Positions 41,819 through 51,279 of a DNA stretch of 64,000 bases are shown here, piece after piece (position 1 is the stretch's first letter; every line of letters starts with the position of its first letter). Source of the stretch: Massilia norwichensis (GTDB lineage: Bacteria > Pseudomonadota > Gammaproteobacteria > Burkholderiales > Burkholderiaceae_D). The stretch is from positions 1 through 64,000 of the forward strand of contig NZ_JANUGX010000029.1 in assembly GCF_024753245.1 (NCBI RefSeq). Direction: 5' to 3'. The notes beneath the pieces are model-generated. The model was not told the origin of the DNA. It made no database searches and worked only from the letters and a program-made list of their open reading frames with translations. The position numbers and the translations under genes are program-made.

Positions 41819-43162
41819 ATGAACAGCAAGGTACTGTGGGGTGAAGGCCTGCTGCTGCGTCCGCAGCATTTCCAGCGACAAGACCAATACCATGAGCATC
41901 GCCTGCACAAGAGCATCGATGCAGTGCATCCGTATGCATGGGGCGTGGAGCGCCTGGAGATCGACCGCGATGCCCTCGGCAGCAATGTGCTGCGCATCCT
42001 GGCGCTGTCACTGCGCTTCCAGGACGGCGAACTGGTCGATGCGCCCGGTCCGGACGAGCTGCCGCCAACGGTCGACCTGGGTCAGCTGCAGGCGCCGCAG
42101 CAGCAGAGCGTGACGTATTACGCCGCCCTGCCGGGCCTGAAACCCTTCAGCGGCAACTTCGCCCAGCCCGGCCAGGACAGCAACACGGCGCGCTTCGTGC
42201 AGGCCAACCAGGAGACGCCCGACCTCTACACCCAGGCCTCGCCTGCCCAGCTGGCCTACCTGAAGAAAACGGTGCGCCTGGTGGCCGAGTTCGAGCCGCG
42301 CGACGCCTACACCTGCTTCCCGCTGCTGCGCCTGCGCCGCGCCGCCACCGGCGGCTTCGAGCTCGATCCTTCCTTCGTGCCGCCCAGCCTGTCGATAGGA
42401 TCGGCACCGATGATCTTCCTGCAGCTGCGCCGCCTGCTGGACGCGCTGCAGGCCAAGGTCAGCGCCCTGTATGGCCACCACCGCGAGCCGAGCCGCAACG
42501 TGATCGAATTCCGCTCCGGCGACATGTCCTCGTTCTGGCTGCTGCACACGGCCAGCACCGCCTGCGCCGCGCTGACGCACTACCTGCACCACCCGGACCT
42601 GCATCCGGAGCGCCTCTACGAACAGCTGCTCGCCACCGCCGGTGCTCTGATGACTTTCTCGAAGAGCTGGACCCTGGCCGACCTGCCGCCCTACCAGCAC
42701 GGCGACCCCGGCCCGGCCTTTTTGAGAGTCCACCAGATCATCCGCGAACTGCTCGACACCGTGATCTCGTCGAAGTACTTCGCGATCGTGTTGAACGAGG
42801 TGCGGCCCAGCTACCACCACGGCATGCTCGACTCCGGAAAAATCGACGACAAGACAGCCTTCTACATCGCGGTATCGGCCGATATCCCGGCGCTGGAGCT
42901 GGTCGACACGGTGCCCTTGCGCTTCAAGGTCGGGGCCCCGGACGACGTCGAGAAATGCGTGCTGTCCGCCCTGCCCGGCGTGCGCCTGCAGTACGCGCCG
43001 CAGCTGCCGGCGGCGGTGCCGGTGCGGCCCGACACCTGTTATTTCGTGCTCGACGCGAAAGGGCAGATGTACGAGCGCATGCTGCAGGCGCAGTCGGTGG
43101 CGATCTACGTGCCGTCGGGGATGAAGGAGCTCAAGCTCGAACTTCTGGCAGTGGCGGCCTGA
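41819..43162 (+). CDS. tssK: T6SS baseplate-membrane connector TssK
   Basis: This 447-residue protein carries TssK marks: the N-terminal VLWGEGLLLRPQHFQRQD, FQDGELVDAP, PCF-like CFPLLRLRRA and the C-terminal segment ending KLELLAVAA. TssK trimers link the baseplate to the membrane complex. AGGAGG is upstream. It is divergent from tssE with 173 nt between, and its stop is 1 nt before vgrG 2, an arrangement that ties this VgrG to the locus. Confidence 0.94.
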   Translation: MNSKVLWGEGLLLRPQHFQRQDQYHEHRLHKSIDAVHPYAWGVERLEIDRDALGSNVLRILALSLRFQDGELVDAPGPDELPPTVDLGQLQAPQQQSVTYYAALPGLKPFSGNFAQPGQDSNTARFVQANQETPDLYTQASPAQLAYLKKTVRLVAEFEPRDAYTCFPLLRLRRAATGGFELDPSFVPPSLSIGSAPMIFLQLRRLLDALQAKVSALYGHHREPSRNVIEFRSGDMSSFWLLHTASTACAALTHYLHHPDLHPERLYEQLLATAGALMTFSKSWTLADLPPYQHGDPGPAFLRVHQIIRELLDTVISSKYFAIVLNEVRPSYHHGMLDSGKIDDKTAFYIAVSADIPALELVDTVPLRFKVGAPDDVEKCVLSALPGVRLQYAPQLPAAVPVRPDTCYFVLDAKGQMYERMLQAQSVAIYVPSGMKELKLELLAVAA

Positions 43163-43163
43163 G

Positions 43164-45932
43164 ATGGGCAGCCTCTTTGCTGAAGGACTACGCCAGCATG
43201 CGCGCTTGATCACGCTCACCAGCAGCCAGGACGGCGAACTGCCGGAATCGCTGGTGGTGGAGCGTTTTACAGGCCGCGAAGGTGTGAATGCACTGTTTTG
43301 CTTCGAGATCGATGCGCTGAGCGTGTCGACCGATCTCGATGTGGCCGACTTCATCGGCGACGAACTGACCCTGCAGCTGCTGCAGCCGGACGGCAGCCGG
43401 CGCGCCTGGCATGGCCTGTGCACCCGGGCGGCCTGGCTCGGCGCGGACGGCGGCGTGGCGCGCTACCGCCTGCGGCTGGAGCCTGCCCTATCGCTGCTGG
43501 CACTGCGCCGCGACAGCTACATCTTCCAGGACAAGAACGCACGCGACATCCTCACCGAGCTGCTGATGGATTATCCACAGCTGCGCTTTGAATTCGATCT
43601 GACGCAGGCGCTCGACGTGCGCCCCATCTGCACCCAGTACCGCGAGAGCGACCTGGCCTTCTTCACGCGGCTGCTGGCATCGGAGGGACTGAGCTGGCGC
43701 TTCGTGCATGACGAGACCGGGCACCGGCTGGTCATCTTCGACACGCGCGCCCTGGCACCTGCGACACCAGGCGGCGCGACGATTCGCTTTCATGGCGTGC
43801 GCGCGACCGAGCAGGACGACAGCATCGACATGTTCAGTGCGCGGCGCCGAATTGCGGCAAATAGCGTAAGCATAAGTAGCTGGGACCCGGCGCAGCTGAT
43901 GGCGCCGAGCGCCGAGCAGCAATCGCAGCTGGATGCGGGCGAGCTGCCTGTCCTGGGCATCTACGACGGCAGCGGTGAACGCATCGCCGCCGATGGCGAT
44001 GGCGCTGACCGCCACAGCGGGCTGATGCTGCAGGCGCTGGAACTGGACAACAAGCACTTCGAGGGCGCCGGCGCGGTGCGGCGGCTGGCGGCCGGTCATG
44101 CCTTCACACTGACGCAGCACGAGCACTATCCGAAAGGAGAGAATGCCTTCGTTGTGCTGTGGGTGCAGCATGAAGGCCGCAACAACCTGCAGGCCGCCGG
44201 CATCGCCGGTACTGTGAAGGCAGAGGGTGACATCTACCGCAATACCTTTGCCTGCGTGCGCGACACGGTAGCCATCGTTCCCGACACGATTGTCGCGCCC
44301 CGGCCGTGCACCGCACCCGGGCCGCAGACGGCGCTGGTGGTCGGCCTGCCCGACGCGGCCATCACCACCACGCGCGACCATCAGGTAAGGATCCAGTTTC
44401 CCTGGCAGCGTGGACGCAACCCGAACCCCGGCGGCATGGCGCACAACAGCGATGACCAAGGCAGCGCACCCGGCGACGATACCGCCGGTACCTGGGTACG
44501 CGTGGCCGAAGCGCTGGCGGGACCCAATTGGGGCACGCAGTTCACGCCGCGCATCGGCACCGAAGTGCTGGTCGACTTCATCGAGGGCGACATCGACCGC
44601 CCCGTGATCGTCGCCCAGCTGTACACAGGCTCGGACCCGCCGCCGTTCGCCGCCGGTGTCGATTCCGGCATCGAACATGCCGGCGTGCTGTCCGGGATCC
44701 ACACCCACACCCTCGACCGCGGTGGCTGGAACCAGTGGCAGATCGACGACACGCAAAACCAGCTACGCATGCGTTTGGCGACCAGCAGCGCGAACACCCA
44801 GCTGAATCTCGGCTACCTGGTTGACCAGCCACCCGGCTCGGCCCAGCGCGGCCGCTACCGCGGCAGCGGTTTCGAGCTGCGCACGGACGCCTGGGCCGTG
44901 CTGCGCGGCGCCGAAGGCGTGTTGCTGTCGACCAGCGCGCGACATGACGCGGTATCGACGCAGATGGACACAGCGGAAGCGCTGGCGATGTTCAAGGGTG
45001 CGCGTGCGCTGAACGACGCGCTGTCCGGTGCGGCTTCGCAACAGCAGGCTTTGTTCAGCGCGGAAGCGACTAAGGCGCAGACAGCGTTCATTGGACAGAT
45101 CGATCCGCAGTCCAACGGCAAATATGCCGGCCCGGTGGGTGGCCAGGCGGCGCTGAAACCTGCGGCAGGCACCCGCGAACTGGATGCGTCGCAACCAGTC
45201 GAGAAATTCGGATCGGCGCTCGTCCTGATGGATTCAGCCGCCAGCATCAATTGGGCGACACCGGCATCGACGCTGCTCTACGCCGGGCAGCAACTGCACT
45301 GGACCACGCAGTCGGATCTGCACATGACGGCGGCGCATACGGTGTCGTCGGTGGCCGGCGGCGCTGCCGGCTTTTTCGCACACGGTGGCGGCATTCAAGC
45401 GATCGCCGGGAACGGGCCGGTGTCGCTGCAGGCGCATACAGATCAACTGGAGATCCTGGCGGACGGCGCGGTGACGGTCATTTCGGTCAACGACGGTATC
45501 GAGATCAAGGCGAAACAGAAGATCGTGCTGCAGGCAGGGCAGGCGGCGGTGACGCTGGAGGGTAGGGATATTACGTTTGCCTGTCCGGGGAATTTTAGCG
45601 TGAAAGGTGGGCAGCATTTGTTTGAGGGTGGGGCCAGTCAGGCTGCGGAATTGGCGCCCTTACCGGATGGGGCCAGCGAAATCAAAAACTTTATCGCCCT
45701 TAACTACCGTAGTGTGGACGGTGAGCCGATGGCGGGCGTCGGCTACAAGATCCGGTTTGAAGATGGCGCCGTCATCAGCGGCAAGCTCGATCAGGATGGC
45801 AACGCGCGACACGAGAACGTACCTGACGGGCCAATCCGTGCCGAATACGAAGAGCGCGAGCCTTTGAAAGACAAGCCATGGGACCCGATGGCAGCAATGC
45901 TCGCTAAAGCGAATGGCATGTTCGGCGATTGA
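43164..45932 (+). CDS. vgrG: VgrG spike protein with C-terminal beta-domain (cassette 2)
   Basis: This 922-residue VgrG has gp27-like and gp5-like parts (VRIQFPWQRG, WVRVAEALAG, FTPRIGTEVLVDFIEGDIDRP, VAQLYTGSD). DUF2345 follows, and then an extra domain of about 80 residues (IALNYRSVDGEPMAGVGYKIRF, VISGKLDQDGNARHENVP) that looks like a transthyretin-type effector-docking fold. It starts 1 nt after tssK. The following effector and immunity genes suggest the tail carries that effector. Confidence 0.93.
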   Translation: MGSLFAEGLRQHARLITLTSSQDGELPESLVVERFTGREGVNALFCFEIDALSVSTDLDVADFIGDELTLQLLQPDGSRRAWHGLCTRAAWLGADGGVARYRLRLEPALSLLALRRDSYIFQDKNARDILTELLMDYPQLRFEFDLTQALDVRPICTQYRESDLAFFTRLLASEGLSWRFVHDETGHRLVIFDTRALAPATPGGATIRFHGVRATEQDDSIDMFSARRRIAANSVSISSWDPAQLMAPSAEQQSQLDAGELPVLGIYDGSGERIAADGDGADRHSGLMLQALELDNKHFEGAGAVRRLAAGHAFTLTQHEHYPKGENAFVVLWVQHEGRNNLQAAGIAGTVKAEGDIYRNTFACVRDTVAIVPDTIVAPRPCTAPGPQTALVVGLPDAAITTTRDHQVRIQFPWQRGRNPNPGGMAHNSDDQGSAPGDDTAGTWVRVAEALAGPNWGTQFTPRIGTEVLVDFIEGDIDRPVIVAQLYTGSDPPPFAAGVDSGIEHAGVLSGIHTHTLDRGGWNQWQIDDTQNQLRMRLATSSANTQLNLGYLVDQPPGSAQRGRYRGSGFELRTDAWAVLRGAEGVLLSTSARHDAVSTQMDTAEALAMFKGARALNDALSGAASQQQALFSAEATKAQTAFIGQIDPQSNGKYAGPVGGQAALKPAAGTRELDASQPVEKFGSALVLMDSAASINWATPASTLLYAGQQLHWTTQSDLHMTAAHTVSSVAGGAAGFFAHGGGIQAIAGNGPVSLQAHTDQLEILADGAVTVISVNDGIEIKAKQKIVLQAGQAAVTLEGRDITFACPGNFSVKGGQHLFEGGASQAAELAPLPDGASEIKNFIALNYRSVDGEPMAGVGYKIRFEDGAVISGKLDQDGNARHENVPDGPIRAEYEEREPLKDKPWDPMAAMLAKANGMFGD

Positions 45933-45960
45933 AACCTTGGTTCACTATCTGGGACGTCAC

Positions 45961-47340
45961 ATGACCGATGAATTCGAGAATGCATTGGCGTGGTTCTGTT
46001 CAGCGCCCGGCGACTGGATTGAAAGCGGCAGGAAAAACCTGGCTGCCGGTGCTGAATGGGTATGGGAGGTGTTGCAGGGTGACTTCAATGATAGCGCCAG
46101 TACGGCGCAGGTCGTGACCGGGACCATTATCTCGATGATTCCTTTTGTTGACCAGATTTGCGATGTACGGGATTTGGTTGCGAACTGCAAAAGCATTAAA
46201 CACGAGCCGGATAACACCTGGCGGTGGGTGGCGCTTGTACTGAGCCTGATTGGTTTGTTTCCGGGCCTGGGATCGCTTTTCAAAGGCTGCTTCAAAGTTG
46301 CTTTCGCCTCCATGCGCAAAGTCGGCACAGCGAGCGGTGTCACACCACGGCTTGCGCTGCACGCGGATGAGGCGGTGGCGCAGTTGAACCGCTTTCTCGA
46401 GCGTCCCGAGATCGTCAAGTCACTCAAGGCGCTCAAATGGGACAACCCCTACAAGGTTCTTGCTGCCAACTTGCGCACGCTTGCTGCAAAGGTCAACACA
46501 GGGGCGCTTCTACGTGCATTCAACGAGGCACAGAATGCTGCCGAGAGCTTGCTGAATCTGGTGAAACGGTGGGGCGGCAGTTCATTGGCTGCCAAGGCAG
46601 ACGAATTGATCGCAATGATCTCAGGGGTTCATCGCAAGGCAGATCGGAAGTTGGCGGAGGCAGTGAAGCCAGTTCAAGACTTTTTGAACCAGCTGGCCCG
46701 GCGGCTCGATATCGAGGCAGATGTGGCACATCGGGCTTATCTGGATACCGTCAACTCGCATGCTTTTAAGAAGTTGGCGGAGGCAGAGGAAGTGGCAGCC
46801 TTTGGGAAGGCGAAGCCCGGCTGGGTGGACACGACAGGAAAAGAAACTTATCAGGCCCTTCGTAAAGCTCCGTCGGCGCAACCTGGATGGCCAAGTATTA
46901 AGGACTATCACACTTTCCATACCATGCATCCTGTAACCATTCCTCCCAATAATAAGCTGTATCGGATCATCGATCCTAAATCAAAGGACAACAGTATTTG
47001 TTGGATGAGCGAAAGCGAGTTTAAGAAATTGAAGTCGAAAGATGATTGGCGCCGGAAATTCGCTGTATGGGCGAACTGGAATAGCAACGGAGAATTTATC
47101 ACTTACACGGTTCCGTCTGGCTCCGGATTAAACGTTTGGGAAGGCATAACAGCGTCGCAAAGACTAAAAAACACAAACTATGTACTAGAAGGCGGAGCTA
47201 TTCAAATCGTTGTTGACCCCACCCATATGGAAAAGGTACATATTTCTCCTAGGCAGAAGACAGGGTGGGGATATGACGACTTAGGTACAGACAATGACCT
47301 CGTAGGTGTGCCTGTACAAATGAATAACTGGGCGGAATAG
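45961..47340 (+). CDS. VgrG-linked putative T6SS toxin, membrane pre-toxin plus C-terminal domain
   Basis: This protein of about 459 residues is not a recognised enzyme. Residues about 20-125 have two hydrophobic segments (TGTIISMIPFVDQICDVRD and WVALVLSLIGLFPGLGSLFK), the usual pre-toxin membrane region of T6SS cargo. A helical middle follows. The last 150 residues (LYRIIDPKSKDNSICW, DDWRRKFAVWANWNSNGEF, NVWEGITASQRL, EGGAIQIVVD) resemble in outline an ADP-ribosyltransferase-like toxin, but the similarity is weak. From about 46900 the DNA is much richer in A/T than its neighbours, a sign of transfer. The next gene looks like its immunity protein. The start at 45961 is preferred; an ATG at 45913 overlaps vgrG. 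Confidence 0.65.
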   Translation: MTDEFENALAWFCSAPGDWIESGRKNLAAGAEWVWEVLQGDFNDSASTAQVVTGTIISMIPFVDQICDVRDLVANCKSIKHEPDNTWRWVALVLSLIGLFPGLGSLFKGCFKVAFASMRKVGTASGVTPRLALHADEAVAQLNRFLERPEIVKSLKALKWDNPYKVLAANLRTLAAKVNTGALLRAFNEAQNAAESLLNLVKRWGGSSLAAKADELIAMISGVHRKADRKLAEAVKPVQDFLNQLARRLDIEADVAHRAYLDTVNSHAFKKLAEAEEVAAFGKAKPGWVDTTGKETYQALRKAPSAQPGWPSIKDYHTFHTMHPVTIPPNNKLYRIIDPKSKDNSICWMSESEFKKLKSKDDWRRKFAVWANWNSNGEFITYTVPSGSGLNVWEGITASQRLKNTNYVLEGGAIQIVVDPTHMEKVHISPRQKTGWGYDDLGTDNDLVGVPVQMNNWAE

Positions 47341-47349
47341 GAGCGAGAT

Positions 47350-48306
47350 ATGCCAGTCAAAGTCAATCCACAGGAAATATATCTACTGGAGCGTTATAGT
47401 TCATTGGCATATTTTGGTGAGCTGCGAGACACGTGGGAAAAAGTGGTCAAGCATGTTGAATCATGTTTGCAATATTATTTATCCGATCTTCCCGCAAATT
47501 ATCGGTCAATGCCACTGCCAGCACAGGCAGACATCGTTTGGGAAGAGCGGATTCTACCGAACTTTCGCCACACATTGCAGAGCCTGTACACAGGCTTCAT
47601 TGAGCTCAGTCATGGTGATATTTCTGCTCTTGAATATGCGAATGGTCCAGTAAATGACGTTATAGGCCAGCGCCGAGACTATTCGCCAGATTGGATGTCG
47701 AAAGAAGACCAGGAAATATACGAAAAGCTTTTGATGAAAGCGGCAACGATGGCAGGGTACCTTACGGGAACAAGCGGTGCTTACTGGAGGCCCTTGGATC
47801 TGTCGAATTATTCAAGCGAATTCGAACCATTTGATTCACCAGCTCGATGGCCACTCTATCGTATTAATCAAAAAATATCGGTTCGGAGCGGCATAAAAAC
47901 ACCGCAAAATGGTATATACGTACCGGACCTGGATAATAGCTGTGCCCAGTTCCTGAGCACCTATTACAACGAGGCGCCACAAACTGTTGTTATTGTTGGT
48001 TATAGAGATCTTCTCGATCTAAGAACCCGGGAGAAATACGGCGAAGAGCCAATTCTTGAAAAAAAGGATTGCACCTGGTATTTGGTGGAGCGTGCATCGG
48101 ATTCGGACAGTGCGCAGCAAGTAGAGCACTCCAAGTCTTCCCAACTCAAGCGCGTAACGGGCGGGCAGCCATGCCCAGAAGATGGATATTATTTCACTCC
48201 TGCGCGTGCCGATTCGCGAAGACTATTCAAGCGAGGAGAAATGATGCCTGATTTAGGGGCCAATTATGGAGTGAAAATAGGGCAGTGGGATGTAAAGCAA
48301 GAGTGA
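47350..48306 (+). CDS. Imm71/Imm72-like immunity protein
   Basis: This 318-residue cytoplasmic protein resembles, from memory, the Imm71/Imm72 families of T6SS immunity proteins. It has an AEYAN-type YANGPVNDVIG area, RWPLYRI, QNGIYVPDLDNSCAQFL and the C-terminal GGQPCPEDGYYFTPA, SRRLFKRGEMMPD and KIGQWDV. It starts 9 nt after the putative toxin gene and is AT-rich like the toxin C-terminus. It probably binds and neutralises that toxin. Remnants of another gene follow directly. Confidence 0.6.
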   Translation: MPVKVNPQEIYLLERYSSLAYFGELRDTWEKVVKHVESCLQYYLSDLPANYRSMPLPAQADIVWEERILPNFRHTLQSLYTGFIELSHGDISALEYANGPVNDVIGQRRDYSPDWMSKEDQEIYEKLLMKAATMAGYLTGTSGAYWRPLDLSNYSSEFEPFDSPARWPLYRINQKISVRSGIKTPQNGIYVPDLDNSCAQFLSTYYNEAPQTVVIVGYRDLLDLRTREKYGEEPILEKKDCTWYLVERASDSDSAQQVEHSKSSQLKRVTGGQPCPEDGYYFTPARADSRRLFKRGEMMPDLGANYGVKIGQWDVKQE

Positions 48307-48307
48307 C

Positions 48308-48812
48308 GGAAGCTATGATGCGATTTTCGGCAATGGTTTGTATCAGCTTGGCTTTGCAGGGGTAGTACATGCCAACGATTATAAAGAAATGAAAATGCAG
48401 GGCGATACACATCCTAATTCTTGCAGTGCGGAACAAAAAAAGGATTTTGTGGGAAAGGGTCGCTAAAGCTAAGGTGTCTGATGATTATCAAGCCCTAAAA
48501 ATAATTAAACTAATTCTTTGCGTTTCAAATGCCAAAGAAAATCGTAATGCTCTAATGTCATTATTTGGAAAAAGGGGCTGTGAAGAGGTCGAAGCGACAG
48601 GAAAAATCCGCGTGTTAAACCATTGCACTAATGGAAATAGTTGTTACCGACACTATGGCATCAGGTAACGTGTGGAATACAACGCTTTCTGCCGAACGAA
48701 AGAAAATCAGTTGGCGGTACTTTGCAAACGAAGCATGCGTGAAGGGAGCAACGCTTGCTTACAGCCATTCGAAGTGGACTATTTGTGAAATCGGGGAAGC
48801 ATGTGAATAGAA
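48308..48812 (+). pseudogene. Frameshifted remnant after the immunity gene
   Basis: Three consecutive fragments in different frames read like pieces of one small protein. 48308-48466 encodes a piece that includes NGLYQLGFAGVVHANDYKEM and EQKKDFVGKGR. About 48459-48668 gives ALKIIKLILCVSNAKENRNA. 48670-48812 gives a piece that includes KKISWRYFANEACVKGATL. The stops and frame changes suggest a broken gene. I do not recognise its family. AT-rich base composition matches the neighbouring toxin and immunity genes. Confidence 0.5.
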
Positions 48813-48834
48813 CATATGAGAGGACAACTTCATC

Positions 48835-49028
48835 GCCAAACCACTAAAAGGCTCAGTAACAAGATTTCCCAAGGCGGCAGTGTCATCGAAGCCTCTCCGC
48901 ACAGCGATATCGACGGGGCGACACTGCCCGCCTGGGCGATAAGGTCAGATGCTCAAGCACAGCATGGTTACCATCGCCAACGGCGATTCAACCTTGATCA
49001 TCGGCGGCAAATTTGGCCAGCACCGTTA
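48835..49028 (+). pseudogene. Decayed PAAR-domain gene copy
   Basis: The DNA is recognisably related to the intact PAAR gene at 49567-49830: SNKISQGGSVIEASPHSDIDG matches its KISHGGSVIEGSPHSDIDG, and the following sequence matches after a frameshift (the DKV-CS-H region and GDSTLII). It is truncated and has no open frame. It is likely the product of duplication and decay. Confidence 0.8.
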
Positions 49029-49046
49029 AGCCGGCCTTATCTTTAG

Positions 49047-49382
49047 TCAATTGGTCTTCGTTAGCTCAATTCCATCGACAACCATTTTCTGCATGCCTCC
49101 ATCTTGATAAGGTGGTTTGCTTACCACAAAAGTTGTTTTAACAGGTCCTACCCCTACGTCGAAATTGTCTCCGCTAAATCCTTGGAGCGGAGCATCAACC
49201 GACGTCGTTCCACCCTCTTTCAATCGTTTGTACTTGACCGAGCCAACCTGCGTAATCAGGAGGTACATCGTCTTGCCCTGCCATTCGCCAACATATCCCA
49301 GCTTCTCCTGTGGCACAGATTTGCTGCAGCCAGAAAAAGAAGCCAGTAAAGCAAAAAACACTAACCATTTTGAATGCTTCAT
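49047..49382 (-). CDS. Lipoprotein of unknown function
   Basis: This 111-residue protein has a lipobox FSGC near residue 18 and a signal peptide, followed by GYVGEWQGKTMYLLI, YKRLKEGGTT and a VVDGIELTK end. GGAGG precedes the ATG at 49382; an ATG 15 nt upstream is in frame. It lies on the opposite strand between a broken PAAR copy and an intact PAAR gene. It could be an immunity lipoprotein, but nothing shows which toxin it would oppose. Confidence 0.6.
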   Translation of the reverse strand: MKHSKWLVFFALLASFSGCSKSVPQEKLGYVGEWQGKTMYLLITQVGSVKYKRLKEGGTTSVDAPLQGFSGDNFDVGVGPVKTTFVVSKPPYQDGGMQKMVVDGIELTKTN

Positions 49383-49566
49383 ACGCAACCTCCACATGGA
49401 AAATATGTCGTGGGTATGGAATGAACTCGCCGATTGATGGCTTTGGAAAGATACAAGATACGACAGGTGGAGAGAAACATTTGCGCAACGTCATCTCGGT
49501 AAAGCCGCATCATTATTAAATGTTGACTGTTAAGGAAGAGCTTTCTAACGCATTTAGGGAGTTTTC

Positions 49567-49830
49567 ATGGCAGGACCATTAATCAGATTAGGCGACAAAA
49601 TCTCCCACGGCGGCAGCGTCATCGAAGGCTCGCCGCACAGCGATATCGACGGAGTCGGCATTGCCCGCATGGGCGATAAAGCCAGTTGCTCCAAGCATGG
49701 CACGGTCACGATCGCCAGCGGCGATTCAACCTTGATCATCGACGGCAAACCTGCCGCGCGGGATGGCGACAAGACTTCTTGCGGCGCCGTCCTGATCGCC
49801 GGCCAACAAAGCACCCTTGACAAGATTTAA
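49567..49830 (+). CDS. PAAR-domain spike tip protein
   Basis: This 87-residue protein is almost entirely a PAAR domain: IRLGDKISHGGSVIEGSP, GIARMGDKASCSKHG, IDGKPAARDGDKTSCGAVLIAG. PAAR proteins cap the VgrG spike with a zinc-bound cone and can recruit effectors. It starts after a decayed copy upstream and is followed 9 nt later by the ketoacyl-synthase-like gene, so the two are probably an effector delivery pair. Confidence 0.9.
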   Translation: MAGPLIRLGDKISHGGSVIEGSPHSDIDGVGIARMGDKASCSKHGTVTIASGDSTLIIDGKPAARDGDKTSCGAVLIAGQQSTLDKI

Positions 49831-49839
49831 TCGAAGACG

Positions 49840-51243
49840 ATGTCCACAAATCCTGCCCTGCTTTCCCACGAGCGTGTCATCCCTGACTGGCTCAAGTCCG
49901 GTGCCCTGGCCACATTCGTCGTAGTGGCATGTTGGGGCTGCGTGATTAGCTATTGGCGTACGACGGGCAGCAATCCCCAAGCGAAGGACATATTTCTCTA
50001 CATGCTCGGCTTGCCGGCATGCCTGCTTCTTCTGTGCTTCGCCGGCCGCAAGCTTTTCAGTCGAGCTATTCCTGCTGCCGCGGCTACCTCGTGCGCACCT
50101 GTACTGGCAAATGCCGCGCCTGCCCGACATATGCCGCTGGCAATCATAGGGGCGTCGCTACGCCTGCCGCATGGTGCGTCGCCGGAAGAGCTGGCATCGG
50201 CGATGGCCGGCAATAAGGCGCGCGCCGACCTGGATAAAGAACTGGTCGACGATGATGGCTTCCCGGTCATGACCGCCCGAAGCAGTGAAGCGGTCGACGA
50301 AGTGCTGCAAGAGGAAATCGCGGAATGGCTGGCCCTGAATGGCTTGGCCGATGTGCATTTCAACGATGAGCAATGGCGCGCGCTGACGCTGGCAAGTGCC
50401 GTGGTCGCCGAACTGGCTGCGCATGCAGCGGGCCCCCTGCTATATCAGGTCGAGACACAGGCGAAACTGCAATTGGTGCCGATCCTGCCGACTGAATGGG
50501 AGAGGGAGCACAGGGAGACGGCCAACATATGGCTCAAGCACACGGTGGCACGCTACGGCTGGCCCGCAGACCGGATCGTTTTGGCTATGGAAGACAAGAG
50601 CCCATCCGCAGCGCTCAAGCAACTCGCGCATGGCGCTGCGCCGGTGGATGAACCGGTGATCGCTATGGTTGTGGCGTGTGCTTCTGATATCGGTGACGAA
50701 ACAGTGGCCCGATGGGCTGCCGGCAAGTTCTTGTTCACTGCATCGCACCCACAAGGGCAAATTCCTGGGGAAGGTGCAGTCGGGCTGTCGGTGACGAACC
50801 GGAGCAGCTTGGCCCAGGCCTCAACTGTTGTGCTGCTGGATGGCGTCGAGGAGGCGAACCGGAATAGCTCAGCCGATGAGGTCAAACGCAGCGAGCCGGG
50901 CATATTCAAGGAGCTGATCGAGCGCGCTTGCAAGGGGAGCGGCATCGTAGCATCCGAGGTGGCGATGCTGCTTGCCGACACTGGGCATCGCTCCAGCCGT
51001 GTGCTGGAACTGATGGAACAGGTTTCGGTAGGTTGCCCTCAACTCGATGAAACGGATGATGTGCTACGTGTCGGTGTGGCCAGCGGCACCTGCGGGGCTG
51101 TGCCTTTCATGGCTGCGCTGGCCTTGGGGCGGTACTACGTGACCGAGCGTGGCGCGCCCGTGCTTTGTGTCAGCAATGAGGACCCTTACCGCCGAGTGGT
51201 CGCAGTGGTCCGGTCTTCGGATACGCCTTCCACTGCTGAATGA
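49840..51243 (+). CDS. Membrane protein with beta-ketoacyl-synthase-like domain
   Basis: This 467-residue protein starts with two predicted membrane helices (about 20-42 and 50-68). The rest has the outline of a thiolase/ketosynthase fold: PLAIIGASLRLP near 98-109, PGEGAVGLSVTN in the middle and VASGTCGAVPFMAALALG near the end. The canonical active-site cysteine motif is not evident, so enzyme activity is doubtful. It follows the PAAR gene by 9 nt and precedes the SUMF1-like gene by 36 nt. I recall similar proteins beside PAAR genes of Burkholderiales T6SSs, but their job is unknown. Confidence 0.6.
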   Translation: MSTNPALLSHERVIPDWLKSGALATFVVVACWGCVISYWRTTGSNPQAKDIFLYMLGLPACLLLLCFAGRKLFSRAIPAAAATSCAPVLANAAPARHMPLAIIGASLRLPHGASPEELASAMAGNKARADLDKELVDDDGFPVMTARSSEAVDEVLQEEIAEWLALNGLADVHFNDEQWRALTLASAVVAELAAHAAGPLLYQVETQAKLQLVPILPTEWEREHRETANIWLKHTVARYGWPADRIVLAMEDKSPSAALKQLAHGAAPVDEPVIAMVVACASDIGDETVARWAAGKFLFTASHPQGQIPGEGAVGLSVTNRSSLAQASTVVLLDGVEEANRNSSADEVKRSEPGIFKELIERACKGSGIVASEVAMLLADTGHRSSRVLELMEQVSVGCPQLDETDDVLRVGVASGTCGAVPFMAALALGRYYVTERGAPVLCVSNEDPYRRVVAVVRSSDTPSTAE

Positions 51244-51279
51244 GCGTTGGTTCTGCCATCACCTTTGAAAGGTTCGCTC

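Noticed and set aside
49840-51243. Functional beta-ketoacyl-ACP synthase
   Set aside because: The usual active-site cysteine motif is not visible, and it has two N-terminal membrane helices unlike fatty-acid enzymes.
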